Shown piece by piece: positions 8,825 through 18,682 of a stretch of 64,000 bases of DNA. The stretch's first letter is position 1; every line of letters starts with the position of its first letter. The DNA is taken from NCBI RefSeq assembly GCF_014253075.1, contig NZ_JACLZJ010000003.1, positions 186,001 to 250,000 of the forward strand, given 5' to 3'. The notes below the pieces were generated by a model, which saw only the letters and a program-made list of their open reading frames with translations, was not told the origin of the DNA and made no database searches. This DNA comes from Ochrobactrum sp. CM-21-5 (GTDB lineage Bacteria; Pseudomonadota; Alphaproteobacteria; Rhizobiales; Rhizobiaceae). The position numbers were made by a program, and so were the translations under genes.

Positions 8825-10474
8825 TCATCGCGTCAGCGGCTTGTACGTCACTCGCTTGGGGTTGACGCTGTCCGGTCCCAGGCGCCTGACCTTGTCGGCC
8901 TCATACTCCTCGAAGTTGCCTTCGAACCATTCCACATGACTATCGCCTTCAAAGGCGAGGATGTGCGTCGCGAGGCGGTCAAGGAACATGCGGTCGTGGG
9001 AGATGATAACGGCGCAGCCTGCGAAGTTTTCCAGCGCGTCTTCCAGTGCGCCCAGCGTTTCGGTGTCGAGATCGTTGGTCGGTTCGTCGAGGAGAAGAAC
9101 GTTGCCGCCCGATTTCAACATCTTGGCCAGATGGACGCGGTTGCGCTGGCCGCCCGACAGGTTGCCAACTTTCTGCTGCTGGTCGCCGCCCTTGAAGTTG
9201 AACGCACCGCAATAAGCGCGGCTGTTCATTTCATGCTTGCCGAGCTTGATCACATCGTTGCCGCCGGAGATTTCCTCCCAGACGGTCTTGTTCGGATCGA
9301 GATGATCGCGGCTCTGGTCCACATAACCCAGATGAACGGTATCGCCGATACGGATCGAACCACCATCCGGCGCTTCCTGTCCCGTAATCATCTTGAAAAG
9401 CGTCGACTTACCGGCGCCGTTCGGGCCAATCACACCCACAATGCCACCGGCAGGCAGCTTGAAGCTCAGATCGTCGATGAGCAGACGGTCACCAAACCCC
9501 TTCGAGATTCCCTCCGCCTCGATAACCACCTGTCCGAGGCGCTCTCCAACCGGAATAATGATCTGCGCATCGCCGGGGCGGCGATCTTCCGCTTGACGAA
9601 CCAGTTCGTCATAGGCCTTGATACGCGCCTTGGACTTGGCCTGTCGCGCTTTCGGGCTCGCCGAAATCCATTCGCGTTCACGCTCAAGCGCCTTCTGGCG
9701 AGAGGCTTCCTCACGGCCCTCCTGCTGCATACGCTTCGCCTTGGAGTCGAGATAAGCGGAGTAATTGCCTTCGTAAGGAATACCGCGGCCACGGTCGAGT
9801 TCGAGAATCCAGCCCGTCACATTGTCGAGGAAGTAACGATCGTGGGTGATGAGGAGCACCGAACCCGGATATTCACGCAGATGCTTTTCAAGCCAGGCGG
9901 TCGTCTCCGCATCGAGATGGTTGGTCGGTTCGTCGAGGAGAAGCAGATCCGGCTTCGACAGCAGCAGCTTGCAAAGTGCAACGCGGCGCTTTTCACCGCC
10001 CGAAAGCTTCGCCACATCCGCATCGCCGGGGGGGCAACGCAATGCTTCCATCGCCATTTCGACCTGGCTTTCCAGATCCCACAGATTCTGGCTGTCGATG
10101 ATGTCCTGAAGCTTCGCGCCTTCATCCGCCGTTTCGTCGGAATAGTTCATCATCAGTTCGTTGTAACGGTCGATGATGGCCTTCTTGTCGGCCACACCTT
10201 CCATCACGTTGCCCAGCACGTCCTTGGAAGCATCCAGCTCCGGCTCCTGCGGAAGATAACCGCAAGTCGCGCCGTCTGCGAGCCATGCCTCACCGGTAAA
10301 CTCCTTGTCGAGACCGGCCATGATGCGCAGCACCGTCGACTTACCTGCCCCGTTGGGGCCGAGAATGCCGATCTTGGCATCCGGGTAGAAGGAGAGATGG
10401 ATATTCTCGAGGATCTTCTTGTTGCCGTAGGACTTGTTCAGCCCCGACATGTGATAAATGAACTGGCGTGCCAT
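8825..10474 (-). CDS. ettA: Energy-dependent translational throttle protein EttA (ABC-F ATPase)
   Basis: The 549-residue soluble protein carries two ABC ATPase domains, each with Walker [10 protein letters not shown] (about residues 38 and 357), signatures LSGGEKRR and LSGGQRNR, and Walker [10 protein letters not shown](H/D)LD, joined by the ABC-F linker. There are no membrane segments. The start [17 protein letters not shown] and the C-terminal ...TYKPLTR tail match EttA, which binds the ribosomal E site and gates the first elongation step according to the ADP/ATP ratio. The ATG at 10474 was preferred to an upstream in-frame start at 10492. Monocistronic with its own terminator. Confidence 0.95.
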   Translation of the reverse strand: MARQFIYHMSGLNKSYGNKKILENIHLSFYPDAKIGILGPNGAGKSTVLRIMAGLDKEFTGEAWLADGATCGYLPQEPELDASKDVLGNVMEGVADKKAIIDRYNELMMNYSDETADEGAKLQDIIDSQNLWDLESQVEMAMEALRCPPGDADVAKLSGGEKRRVALCKLLLSKPDLLLLDEPTNHLDAETTAWLEKHLREYPGSVLLITHDRYFLDNVTGWILELDRGRGIPYEGNYSAYLDSKAKRMQQEGREEASRQKALEREREWISASPKARQAKSKARIKAYDELVRQAEDRRPGDAQIIIPVGERLGQVVIEAEGISKGFGDRLLIDDLSFKLPAGGIVGVIGPNGAGKSTLFKMITGQEAPDGGSIRIGDTVHLGYVDQSRDHLDPNKTVWEEISGGNDVIKLGKHEMNSRAYCGAFNFKGGDQQQKVGNLSGGQRNRVHLAKMLKSGGNVLLLDEPTNDLDTETLGALEDALENFAGCAVIISHDRMFLDRLATHILAFEGDSHVEWFEGNFEEYEADKVRRLGPDSVNPKRVTYKPLTR

Positions 10475-10957
10475 AAAGCGCGTCGTCTCCACAGGTTGAA
10501 AAGCGCGGGCGACCTATTTGTCGAACCGCACGGAAATTACTGCTGGGGTATTTAGGCCAATTGTGTTGCGGACGCAAACTGCATCGCATGACAGACCGGC
10601 AATCTTCAGCGCCGTTTCGAGCAAAGGCATGTATTAGAAATTATGAAACCGGGCGCGGATATTTCCGTCACCCGGTTTCCCCTCTGGCCACCGTCCGCGA
10701 AAGTTTCCTTGCTTTCATCGGACGGCCTGCAAACTATGGCTTGAAACTGTGTATTAGGTTACCCTAACCTTCCTTCAAAACCCCGCCTTCATCCCGTTTC
10801 GAGCGTAGACTTGCGCAGGTTTTCACTATTTTCAAGCGGAATCTGCACAAAAAACACGATTGCCTAAATTTCATCCACCTACAGTTTCCATGCCTGTTTT
10901 AGTGACGCTCCAAACGAGCCGATTGACTATTTGCGCGGCATAAAATCTGATGGCGCA
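10475..10957. other. Intergenic region between ettA and the lipase gene
   Basis: This 483-bp divergent interval holds no convincing gene. A dyad GAAACCGGG (10645-10653) / CCCGGTTTC (10671-10679) is present without a T-tract. Both flanking promoters must lie here, but I could not place them with confidence. Confidence 0.5.
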
Positions 10958-11902
10958 ATGTCGTTTGAAATCATTCACCGTTTGCCTCTTTCCGATGGAA
11001 CAGCATTGCCGTTCCGCCAGATGTCCGCAGAAATGCCGCGCGCGGTCGTGCAGATATGTCACGGCCTTGCGGAACATTCCGCCCGCTATCAGCGCTTTGC
11101 CTCGGCTCTTTCCCAAGCAGGCTATTACGTCTATGCGCATGACCACCGCGGCCATGGCACGAATATCGGCGCGCATGCACCAAAGGGCATGTTCGCACAC
11201 AGACGAGGCCATCATGTGGCGATAAACGATGCGCTGGCGTTGAACCGTCATATACATGAAGCCCACGCTGGATTGCCGGTCGTGCTGTTTGGGCATTCGA
11301 TGGGCGGGCTGATCGCTCTGAACTACGTGCTGGACCACGCCGAAACCGTTGACGCCGTCGCTATCTGGAATTCGAATTTCGATGGCGGCGCCGAAAGTGC
11401 AGTCGCGCTCGCACTTCTGTATATGGAGCGCATGCTGAAAGGATCGGATGTTCCCAGTTCGATCCTCCCCGGCCTTACTTTTCGTGCATGGGGGCGATCC
11501 GTTCCGGGTCACCGCACACTGTTCGACTGGCTTTCGAGGGATCCGGCGGAGGTGGATGCCTATATCGCCGACCCGCTATGCGGCTTCGATGCAACCGTTG
11601 CGCTCTGGATCGATGTTTTCCGCATGATAAATCGTGGTGCAGACGACAAGAACTTTAAGAAAATCCCCCGGAATCTGCCTTTTCACCTGGTCGGCGGCAC
11701 ACAAGATCCTGCCACCGCCAAGGGCGCTGCGGTCCGCAGGCTGGCGGAAAGACTGCACCGCCTGGGCTTCCACCGGGTCACTTCCACCATATTGCCGGAC
11801 ACCCGTCATGAGAGTCTGAACGAGCTAAATCGCGATGTGGTAACGCAGAATTTTATGGATTGGCTCGATCAGGTGCTTCCGTCAGCGCCGCTCTCTCGTT
11901 AA
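10958..11902 (+). CDS. Alpha/beta hydrolase, lysophospholipase/monoacylglycerol lipase type
   Basis: The 314-residue cytoplasmic protein has the monoacylglycerol lipase pattern: VVQICHGLAEHSARY (oxyanion region), DHRGHG, the nucleophile elbow GHSMGG, and a C-terminal His in PDTRHE. It should hydrolyse lysophospholipids or monoacylglycerols. I placed the start at ATG 10958 (MSFEIIHRLPL); an in-frame TTG at 10931 would add nine residues that do not fit the family. No operon partner is evident. Confidence 0.85.
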   Translation: MSFEIIHRLPLSDGTALPFRQMSAEMPRAVVQICHGLAEHSARYQRFASALSQAGYYVYAHDHRGHGTNIGAHAPKGMFAHRRGHHVAINDALALNRHIHEAHAGLPVVLFGHSMGGLIALNYVLDHAETVDAVAIWNSNFDGGAESAVALALLYMERMLKGSDVPSSILPGLTFRAWGRSVPGHRTLFDWLSRDPAEVDAYIADPLCGFDATVALWIDVFRMINRGADDKNFKKIPRNLPFHLVGGTQDPATAKGAAVRRLAERLHRLGFHRVTSTILPDTRHESLNELNRDVVTQNFMDWLDQVLPSAPLSR

Positions 11903-12012
11903 ACACAACAATCATTATCTTTGAAAAATGAAACTGTCTTGAAATTTTGCCATGGCACGTCCCTTGCGGGTAACCACGGCAAAGAGAATGAAATTTACAA
12001 GAAGGCATAGTG

Positions 12013-12681
12013 ATGTCACGCGCGGGAATTCCTCAATCAAACAGCGTCCATGCAAACAGCTATCGCTGGGTTGCTATTGCCATCTTCCTATGCAGCTTTC
12101 CGTTCAGTCTTTTCCTGCCCATATGGGTCAGCTGGGAAAATCAGATCCTGGAAAATGCCCAGGCAGTGGTACTGCTCCTTGGCGCAGTCGCGGCATTGAT
12201 ATTCGGGCTGAGTACGGACGGCAAGCGACGCGTATTCTGGCTTTCGGTAGTGCCGATCTGGCTTATCATGGTCGCCCGGGAACTCAATTGGGGCGCGGTA
12301 TTCTTCGACCCGACCTCGATCTCGGCTGAAGGGCCGCTGTTCGCGTCCTCACAGCTATGGTATCATCCCTATCGAACACCGGTCGTTTTGCTCATGATTG
12401 CCGGTTTCGTTGCGGGTTTTGCCGCTTCTAAGGCCCCGCGCGTCATCTATAATCTGCTGATTAGTGGTAAATTTCCATTTTTTGATATTGCCGGCTTCAT
12501 CGTTGCAATGCTGTTTTCCACGGCCGCGGAAAGCCATGTCGGTCTTTCCATGGCATGGTGGATCGGGCAGAATCAGATCGTCGAAGAAACAATGGAACTG
12601 GCAGCATATATATTCGTTCTGTCTGCCCAGTACCGTGTATGGCAAATATTCCCAGACAACAGCCAGATCGATAAATTGTGA
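12013..12681 (+). CDS. Polytopic inner-membrane protein of unknown function
   Basis: The 222-residue protein has about six membrane segments (near residues 18-38, 49-67, 73-92, 123-141, 155-175, 190-207). Charged and polar residues cluster at segment ends (ARELNWG, STAAESHVG, VEETMELAAY), including conserved-looking Glu and His that could line a polar site. I do not recognise the family. An AAGGCATAG leader precedes the ATG at 12013; a GTG directly before it is an alternative. It is convergent with ugd and 110 bp downstream of the lipase gene. Confidence 0.7.
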   Translation: MSRAGIPQSNSVHANSYRWVAIAIFLCSFPFSLFLPIWVSWENQILENAQAVVLLLGAVAALIFGLSTDGKRRVFWLSVVPIWLIMVARELNWGAVFFDPTSISAEGPLFASSQLWYHPYRTPVVLLMIAGFVAGFAASKAPRVIYNLLISGKFPFFDIAGFIVAMLFSTAAESHVGLSMAWWIGQNQIVEETMELAAYIFVLSAQYRVWQIFPDNSQIDKL

Positions 12682-12771
12682 CAATAACGCGGATACGCCG
12701 GAGCAATGCGGGCGGAAGCTTACTCACGGACTTCTCCCCGTACCGGCTCCGGTTTGGCTTCCTCGCAACGA

Positions 12772-14082
12772 TCAGATTTTGAACGTCCGTCCCACCGAAC
12801 GGTAATCAAGGCCCGTGCCGACAATATCGTCCGGTTTATAGACGTTGCGTAAATCGATCAGCACATTGCCGTCCATTGCATCGGCGATCCGCTTCAGATT
12901 AAGCGCACGATAGGCGTTCCATTCCGTCAGAAGCACGACGACCCCGGCCCCTGTCGCCGCTTCTTCAGCCGAATTACACCAGGTCACACCGGGCAGAACA
13001 GCTTTGGCGGCTTCCATTGCTTCGGGATCGTGCGCACGCACGGCAATGCCGGCCTGCCGAATGGCCGCGATGATATCGAGTGACGGAGATTCGCGAATAT
13101 CATCTGTGTTTGGCTTGAAAGCGATGCCAAGCACGGCCACCGTTTTCGCACCGTTTTCCTTTGCCGCAACGACGATACGTTTCGCCATGGACTGCTTGCG
13201 TGCTTCATTGACGGAAATTACTTCCTCGATAAGCGACTGCGGCGCATCGTAGCGCCTGCCAGTCGCCGCGAAAGCTCGGGTATCCTTGGGAAAACACGAT
13301 CCGCCGAAGCCCGGACCGGCATGCAGAAATTTCGAGCCTATACGGTTATCCATACCGATGGCCCGTGCAACCTCCTGCACATTTCCACCTGTCTTTTCGC
13401 ACAGGTCCGCCACCTGGTTGATAAAGGTCACTTTCATCGCGAGAAAGGCGTTGGCCGCATATTTGATGATCTCCGCATTCTCAAGCGAAGTGACGACCAT
13501 CGGCGTTTCGCGCAAGTAAAGCGGTCGATAGAGCCGCTGCATGGCCGCCTTGCCCCGTTCGTCTTCGACGCCGACCACCACGCGGTCCGGTCGCATGAAG
13601 TCTTCGATGGCGGAACCTTCCCGCAAGAATTCCGGATTGGAAACCATGGAGAACGGCACGCCCGGACGCGCTGCGGCGATACGGTCGCGAATATGGGCGT
13701 TAGTGCCAACCACGACGGTGGACTTGATAACCACAACCGCATCGGGCTTCATCACGGCAGCAATCTCGTCCACTGCAACTTCTATATATTGCAGGTCGGC
13801 CTCACCGTCGCCGCGCCGCGACGGTGTGCCCACGGCAATCAGGATTACGTCCGCCTCTTCAACGCTGGAAACGAGATCCGTCGTAAAGGTCAGCCGTCCG
13901 TCCCGAATATTACGGGCCATAAGCTCGTCGAGGCCGGGTTCGAAGATCGTGACAATGCCTGATTTGAGCCGTTCGATGATCGATGGGTTTTTGTCGACGC
14001 AGGTGACGTGAAAACCAAATTCGGCAAAGCACACGCCCGAAACCAGTCCCACATAGCCGGTACCGATCATCGCCAGCTTCAT
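12772..14082 (-). CDS. ugd: UDP-glucose 6-dehydrogenase
   Basis: The 436-residue enzyme begins with the NAD-binding Rossmann motif MIGTGYVGLVSG, has the central dimerisation helix ending in KYAANAFLAMKV, and the catalytic loop GPGFGGSCFPKDT holding the nucleophilic Cys. The C-terminal third has the VAVLGIAFKPNTDDIRESP hallmark. It oxidises UDP-glucose to UDP-glucuronate in the cytoplasm for exopolysaccharide, LPS core or lipid decoration. The stop of the lyxose isomerase gene lies 23 bp upstream, so the two probably share a transcript. Confidence 0.95.
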   Translation of the reverse strand: MKLAMIGTGYVGLVSGVCFAEFGFHVTCVDKNPSIIERLKSGIVTIFEPGLDELMARNIRDGRLTFTTDLVSSVEEADVILIAVGTPSRRGDGEADLQYIEVAVDEIAAVMKPDAVVVIKSTVVVGTNAHIRDRIAAARPGVPFSMVSNPEFLREGSAIEDFMRPDRVVVGVEDERGKAAMQRLYRPLYLRETPMVVTSLENAEIIKYAANAFLAMKVTFINQVADLCEKTGGNVQEVARAIGMDNRIGSKFLHAGPGFGGSCFPKDTRAFAATGRRYDAPQSLIEEVISVNEARKQSMAKRIVVAAKENGAKTVAVLGIAFKPNTDDIRESPSLDIIAAIRQAGIAVRAHDPEAMEAAKAVLPGVTWCNSAEEAATGAGVVVLLTEWNAYRALNLKRIADAMDGNVLIDLRNVYKPDDIVGTGLDYRSVGRTFKI

Positions 14083-14105
14083 AAGTTCAGCCCTTCAGTT
14101 TTTGG

Positions 14106-14792
14106 CTAAAGCCATTTGTCGTAATCCGATACGAGCAGATGCAACGGCGGCTCGTTTTCCTCGATGTTGGAGAAGCGGCCAATCGGCTCGCGAAAAATAT
14201 TATCGGTGAGATCATCGTTAACCGTAGACACTTCACCGATCAGCACGTCACCACCCTCGCCCCAGAATGCATGCCAGTTACCGGGCAATAGCGTAACGCT
14301 TTCACCGGGCTGCAATTTCAGATGCGCCCCCGCCTTCTGGGTCACGAGACGGCCATCGGTCGCAACGGTTACATCTGCTTCCTCGTCAACGCTGCCGTCA
14401 GGAAGGGAATTGAACAATTCAAGCACCAGCGTACCGCCGCCACGATTGATGATGTCCTCGGCCTTCACCACATGGCGATGCATCGGCGAAATCTGGTTCT
14501 TGCGCGAGATCATGATCTTTTCGGCATAGAGCATACCGGTCCCACGCTTCAGATCATCGGCATTGCCATTGCGCACAGTGAAGAGAAACAGGCCGAGATC
14601 GGCGAACTTGCCCTGGCCGTAATCCGTGATGTCCCAGCCCAGACGCGCATCGCGAATGGACGCGGCGTCGCTCGACGTGCGAGCCTTCAGTTCCTCCGGC
14701 GACCAATAGGCAAAGGGCGGCATGATATAGCCGAAGGAACGGATAAAAGCATCGCTTTCGCGGATGATTTCGTTGATTTCAGAACGTTTCAT
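14106..14792 (-). CDS. D-lyxose ketol-isomerase (DUF1498 cupin)
   Basis: The 228-residue cupin-fold protein matches the D-lyxose isomerase family: MKRSEINEIIRESDAFI, then LFLFTVRNG and the metal-binding set in SPMHRHVVKAEDIINRGGGTLVLELFN, plus ...LLPGNWHAFWGEGGDVLIGEVSTVNDD. It interconverts D-lyxose and D-xylulose (often also mannose and fructose) using a divalent metal. ATG 14792 was chosen because the 45 in-frame residues upstream do not resemble the family. It lies 23 bp upstream of ugd on the same strand. Confidence 0.85.
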   Translation of the reverse strand: MKRSEINEIIRESDAFIRSFGYIMPPFAYWSPEELKARTSSDAASIRDARLGWDITDYGQGKFADLGLFLFTVRNGNADDLKRGTGMLYAEKIMISRKNQISPMHRHVVKAEDIINRGGGTLVLELFNSLPDGSVDEEADVTVATDGRLVTQKAGAHLKLQPGESVTLLPGNWHAFWGEGGDVLIGEVSTVNDDLTDNIFREPIGRFSNIEENEPPLHLLVSDYDKWL

Positions 14793-15168
14793 GGTTTCTG
14801 AGCCTCCCACGGAATGAAACAGGTTTGGTTCCGTTGGTGTGGTAGCTGTCTTGTCGGCACGTTGGCAATGCTGGATTCGGATGTAACACACATTTGCGAT
14901 GCCTTGACGACACCACAAAAGCGACATTTTGACGTGTCGTCTTTACGCGAAAACCATGTCGCATCCCAATGCGCGTTTAGAACATTTCGGTGATTGAATC
15001 ATGTCAACGGAAGCCGTTTCGCACTGATTTCAAGATGCGAATAACCCATTGAGCGAGCGGCTAAAGGAGCGCTTCCGGAGGAAATAGGTACCAACGGCTC
15101 AGGCCATAGTCGCTGCGAGAACAGAGCGACACCTGACCCAGATGACAAGAAGGCAAGGGTTCGAGGCT
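14793..15168. promoter_or_regulatory. Divergent control region, lyxose isomerase / gbcA
   Basis: This 376-bp interval holds no gene I can support. It contains a spaced inverted repeat GACGACAC (14906-14913) / GTGTCGTC (14934-14941), suitable for a dimeric regulator, about 115 bp upstream of the isomerase start. Confidence 0.45.
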
Positions 15169-16416
15169 ATGGACGTTCGCAACGAAATGCTGGGGCTGCT
15201 GACCGGGCGCGGCCCCAATTTCAGCCTGGAGCAGAAATTTTACACCGATCCGGAATTTTACAAACTGGATCTGGAAAACATCTTCTATCGTGACTGGATC
15301 TTTGTCGGCCACGACTGCGAGCTGCCGAAAACCGGCTCCTACCTGACCGTGCAGATCGGCGCCTATCCGGTTGTCATCGTGCGCGATGCGCAAGGAGGCA
15401 TTCGCGCCTTCCACAACTCCTGCCGCCATCGCGGATCGCGCATTTGCTCCGCTGAAAAAGGCACTGCCGCCAAACTCGTCTGCCCGTACCACCAATGGAC
15501 TTACGAACTCGACGGGCGGTTGCTCTTTGCGCGTCAGGTCGGTCCGGACTTCAAGCCTGCCGACTACGGATTGAAGCCGGTCCATTGTGAAACCGTCGCC
15601 GGTTATATCTATGTCTGCGTCGCCGAGGAGGCGCCAGACTTTTCGGCTTTCCGCGCGATGGTCGAGCCCTATCTTGCTCCCCACAACATCAAGGATGCAA
15701 AGGTCGCTTTCGAAAGCACAATAATCGAGAAAGGCAACTGGAAGCTTGTCTGGGAAAACAACCGCGAGTGCTATCACTGCGCTGCGAACCATCCCGAGCT
15801 TTGCCGCACCTACCCCGAAGCACCGAGCGCCACCGGTGTACAGGGCATCATGGAAGATCCGGAGATCAACCAGCTCTGGAAGAACTGCGCCTCCATCGGC
15901 GTGCCTGCACAATTCAACATGTCCGAAGACGGCCGCTCTCGCATAACACGCATTCCGCTGCTGCGGGACGCAGTCAGCTATACGATGTCGGGCAAGCCGG
16001 CCGTGAAGAAATCCCTGAGCGATCAGGTTGCGGGCAGCACCAATATCGGCGCGATGCTGCTTTTCAACTATCCATCGACCTGGAACCATCTGATGGTCGA
16101 CCATGCCATTTCTTTCCGCGTGCTGCCGATCAGCGCGGAAGAAACGCAGGTCACCACCAAGTGGCTCGTTCATAAGGATGCCGTCGAAGGCGTTGATTAC
16201 GACCTCGAAGAGCTGAGCCATGTCTGGATCCAGACCAATGCGCAGGATCGGCAGATCGTGGAAGAAAACGCTGTCGGTATCCGTTCGCCCGCTTATCAGC
16301 CCGGCCCCTACTCCGTCGAACATGAAGGCGGCGTAATGCAGTTTCTGGAATGGTATGCCAATACGATTACTCCCCGTCTTCGCGGTGAGGCTGCCGAACT
16401 CAGCCGCGTAGCGTAA
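15169..16416 (+). CDS. gbcA: Rieske-type oxygenase, glycine-betaine demethylase alpha subunit (GbcA-like)
   Basis: The 415-residue protein has a Rieske [2Fe-2S] domain (about residues 45-150) with CRHRG and CPYHQW, and a C-terminal non-haem iron domain with the ENNRECYHCAANHPEL helix. It resembles GbcA, which with the reductase GbcB removes a methyl group from glycine betaine to give dimethylglycine; stachydrine demethylase is the close alternative. I chose ATG 15169 (AGGCAAGGG lies upstream) over ATG 15142, which has no ribosome binding site. The next gene is the matching reductase. Confidence 0.85.
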   Translation: MDVRNEMLGLLTGRGPNFSLEQKFYTDPEFYKLDLENIFYRDWIFVGHDCELPKTGSYLTVQIGAYPVVIVRDAQGGIRAFHNSCRHRGSRICSAEKGTAAKLVCPYHQWTYELDGRLLFARQVGPDFKPADYGLKPVHCETVAGYIYVCVAEEAPDFSAFRAMVEPYLAPHNIKDAKVAFESTIIEKGNWKLVWENNRECYHCAANHPELCRTYPEAPSATGVQGIMEDPEINQLWKNCASIGVPAQFNMSEDGRSRITRIPLLRDAVSYTMSGKPAVKKSLSDQVAGSTNIGAMLLFNYPSTWNHLMVDHAISFRVLPISAEETQVTTKWLVHKDAVEGVDYDLEELSHVWIQTNAQDRQIVEENAVGIRSPAYQPGPYSVEHEGGVMQFLEWYANTITPRLRGEAAELSRVA

Positions 16417-16448
16417 TCGAATTGCTTGATTGAAGAAGTGAGAAGGCT

Positions 16449-17561
16449 ATGCAGCCTCTGAAATATCTGGATGAGATGCTGCCGTGGAACGATCGGCTGC
16501 AGATGCTGGAATGCATCTCGGCCATCGAAGAAGCGCCAGACGTCATGACCTTCTCCTTCAAGACGACGGAAGACAACTGGTTCCGCTATACGCCGGGCCA
16601 GTTCGTCACGCTGGAGCTGCCGATGGAACAGGAGGACGGGCTGGGGGCGGTGCTACGCACCTATACGCTGTCCTCCACGCCTTCGCGGCCCTACCATCTA
16701 TCGGTCACGGTCAAGGCGCAGAAAGGCAGCATCGGCACGCGCTGGATGCTCGATAATCTGCGCCCACCGATGAAGATAAAGGCCTATGGACCGAATGGCG
16801 ACTTCTCGCTCGCCAATTATCCAAGTGAAAAATATCTCTTCATTTCCGCGGGCTCGGGCATCACGCCGATGGTTTCGATGACGCGCTGGCTGTTCGACTG
16901 CGCGCCTGCAACCGATGTTGCCTTCATCAACTGCGCGCGTACGCCTGACGACATCATCTTCCGCAAGGAATTGGAGCTTCTTTCAGGGCGCATGGAGGCG
17001 ATGCGGCTTGCCTTCATCGTTGAGGAATCATCTGCACGCCACGTCTGGCTGGGCCTTCATGGCCGCATTGATCGCGCCAGACTGGAATTGCTGGCGCCGG
17101 ATTTCCTGCACCGCAAAGTGTTTTGCTGCGGTCCCGAACCATTCATGAATGGCGTCCGCAGCCTGCTTGAACAAAGCGGCTTCGATATGGCCAACTATCA
17201 TCAGGAGAGTTTTCAGCCTGCGAGCGAAATTTCCTCGGTGCCCGTACCCAGCGAACTTGCGGCAACGCCCGTCGCCCCCCCGGCAGCGCCTGCGGTGGCT
17301 CCGGCCAACGTGGCCTTCAGCCTGTCCGGGATTGAAGTTGAATGCACCGAAAACGACACTATTCTGCTTGCCGCGCGCAACGGCGGGCTGAAAATCCCCA
17401 GTGCCTGCGAGTTCGGCATTTGCGGCACATGCAAGGTCAAATGCCTTAGCGGCGAGACGGAAATGAACCACAATGGTGGCATTCGCGACGACGAAATTGC
17501 GGACGGCTACATTCTGGCCTGTTGCAGCCGTCCGCGTGGTCGCGTCGAAGTGGAATTCTGA
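16449..17561 (+). CDS. gbcB: Hybrid FAD/2Fe-2S NAD(P)H oxidoreductase (GbcB-like)
   Basis: The 370-residue reductase carries an FAD-binding barrel (RTYTLSSTPSRPYHLSV, about residue 75), an NAD-binding domain (FISAGSGITPMVSM; CCGPEPFM) and, after an Ala/Pro-rich linker near 255-285, a plant-type ferredoxin domain with cysteines CEFGICGTCKVKC. It passes electrons from NAD(P)H to the Rieske oxygenase encoded 32 bp upstream. Layout and gene order are those of the gbcAB pair. Confidence 0.87.
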   Translation: MQPLKYLDEMLPWNDRLQMLECISAIEEAPDVMTFSFKTTEDNWFRYTPGQFVTLELPMEQEDGLGAVLRTYTLSSTPSRPYHLSVTVKAQKGSIGTRWMLDNLRPPMKIKAYGPNGDFSLANYPSEKYLFISAGSGITPMVSMTRWLFDCAPATDVAFINCARTPDDIIFRKELELLSGRMEAMRLAFIVEESSARHVWLGLHGRIDRARLELLAPDFLHRKVFCCGPEPFMNGVRSLLEQSGFDMANYHQESFQPASEISSVPVPSELAATPVAPPAAPAVAPANVAFSLSGIEVECTENDTILLAARNGGLKIPSACEFGICGTCKVKCLSGETEMNHNGGIRDDEIADGYILACCSRPRGRVEVEF

Positions 17562-17570
17562 CAAAACACC

Positions 17571-17596
17571 GAGAGCGCATTTCGGAATGCGCTTTA
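17571..17596 (+). repeat. Short fragment of the Bru-RS-like repeat
   Basis: GAGCGCATTTCGGAATGCGCT is a palindromic end of the same dispersed element seen complete at 8600 and 52383. The rest is missing. Confidence 0.45.
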
Positions 17597-17662
17597 GAGT
17601 CGATCGACCTTCAGGATTTCGGGTGAGGCCTGAGCCGGCTGGCCCTATTGTATAGATCCCGC

Positions 17663-17884
17663 CTACGCCTTTTTCAGAAATTCAGTCCTGAGTACCAGCC
17701 CCTTGACCTGCTTGGTGCTGCACTCGACTTCTTCCGGGTTTCCCGTCAGGCGGATACCCTTGACCATAGTGCCGCGCTTCAGTGTCGTCGATGTGCCTTT
17801 GACCTTCAGGTCTTTAATCAGCGTGACGGAATCGCCGTCGTTCAATTGAGTGCCGTTGCTATCGCGGACAATTTCATCTGTCAT
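17663..17884 (-). CDS. PhnA/YjdM C-terminal domain protein
   Basis: The 73-residue protein consists of the SH3-like PhnA C-terminal domain: RDSNGTQLNDGDSVTLIKDLKVKG, then LKRGTMVKGIRLT and EEVECSTKQVKGLVLRTEFLKK. The zinc-ribbon half of full-length YjdM is absent, which is common in Rhizobiales. The name alkylphosphonate utilisation protein is historical; the function is not established. ATG 17884 follows an AGGATTG leader; the TTG two codons upstream was not used. Confidence 0.85.
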   Translation of the reverse strand: MTDEIVRDSNGTQLNDGDSVTLIKDLKVKGTSTTLKRGTMVKGIRLTGNPEEVECSTKQVKGLVLRTEFLKKA

Positions 17885-18044
17885 GATCAATCCTGTCTAA
17901 ACGCTTGGAAAAGCGTCCGTAACACCAATATCCGTGTTATACCAGAACGCGCGACCGGATGCCCATTAACCGTGGCATCCGGTCCGCAAATGTCTATATT
18001 CGCGGCTCGATTTGCCCGGATACGCATTATGATGGGAGTTCTTC

Positions 18045-18674
18045 ATGATCGGTCATGCCCTTGTTGTCGTTGACGTCCAGAACGATTTCTGCCCGGGCGG
18101 CGCACTTGCCGTTGAGCGCGGCGACGAAATTCTTCCCACGGTCAACCGGCTCATCGAAGAAAGCGAGCATGTGATCCTGACGCAGGACTGGCATCCGGCA
18201 GGACATTCGAGTTTCGCATCCAGCCATTCCGGCATGCAGCCTTTCGATATGATCGAGATGGCGTATGGTCCGCAGACCCTCTGGCCTGACCATTGCGTGC
18301 AGGGTACCCGCGGCGCTGACTTTCATTCTGACCTGCAATGGACGCGCGCACAGCTGGTCATCCGCAAAGGTTTTCGTGTCGGCATCGACAGCTATTCCAC
18401 CTTCTTCGAAAACGACCATCAAACGCCGACCGGTCTTGCCGGTTATCTGCGCGAGCGTGGTATCGGCTCTCTTACGCTGGCTGGCCTCGCAACGGATTTC
18501 TGCGTTGCCTATTCAGCATTGGACGCCATAGCTCTGGGTTTTCAGGTACGCGTTCGCCTCGACGCCTGCCGGGGCATAGATCTCGGCGGTTCGATGAATA
18601 CGATGCTGGAGAAAATGCAGAAGGCAGGCGTCGAACTGATCGGCGAACCTGCCTTCGCAAAAAACCTTATATAA
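18045..18674 (+). CDS. pncA: Nicotinamidase
   Basis: The 209-residue isochorismatase-fold enzyme shows the catalytic Asp and metal region VVDVQNDFCPGGAL, the metal ligands DWHPAGHSSF, WPDHCVQGT, and the nucleophilic Cys in LAGLATDFCVAYSALDA. It deamidates nicotinamide to nicotinate in the NAD salvage pathway. A GGGAG ribosome binding site lies 8 bp before the ATG. It is monocistronic and convergent with the DUF2165 gene 8 bp away. Confidence 0.95.
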   Translation: MIGHALVVVDVQNDFCPGGALAVERGDEILPTVNRLIEESEHVILTQDWHPAGHSSFASSHSGMQPFDMIEMAYGPQTLWPDHCVQGTRGADFHSDLQWTRAQLVIRKGFRVGIDSYSTFFENDHQTPTGLAGYLRERGIGSLTLAGLATDFCVAYSALDAIALGFQVRVRLDACRGIDLGGSMNTMLEKMQKAGVELIGEPAFAKNLI

Positions 18675-18682
18675 AGATCAGA

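Noticed and set aside
8798-10555. A 585-codon open frame antisense to ettA
   Set aside because: It is the shadow of a high-GC ABC-F gene; the product shows no known domain while the opposite strand encodes EttA in full.
15061-16323. A 420-codon open frame antisense to gbcA
   Set aside because: Shadow frame; the plus strand has both Rieske and iron-site motifs.
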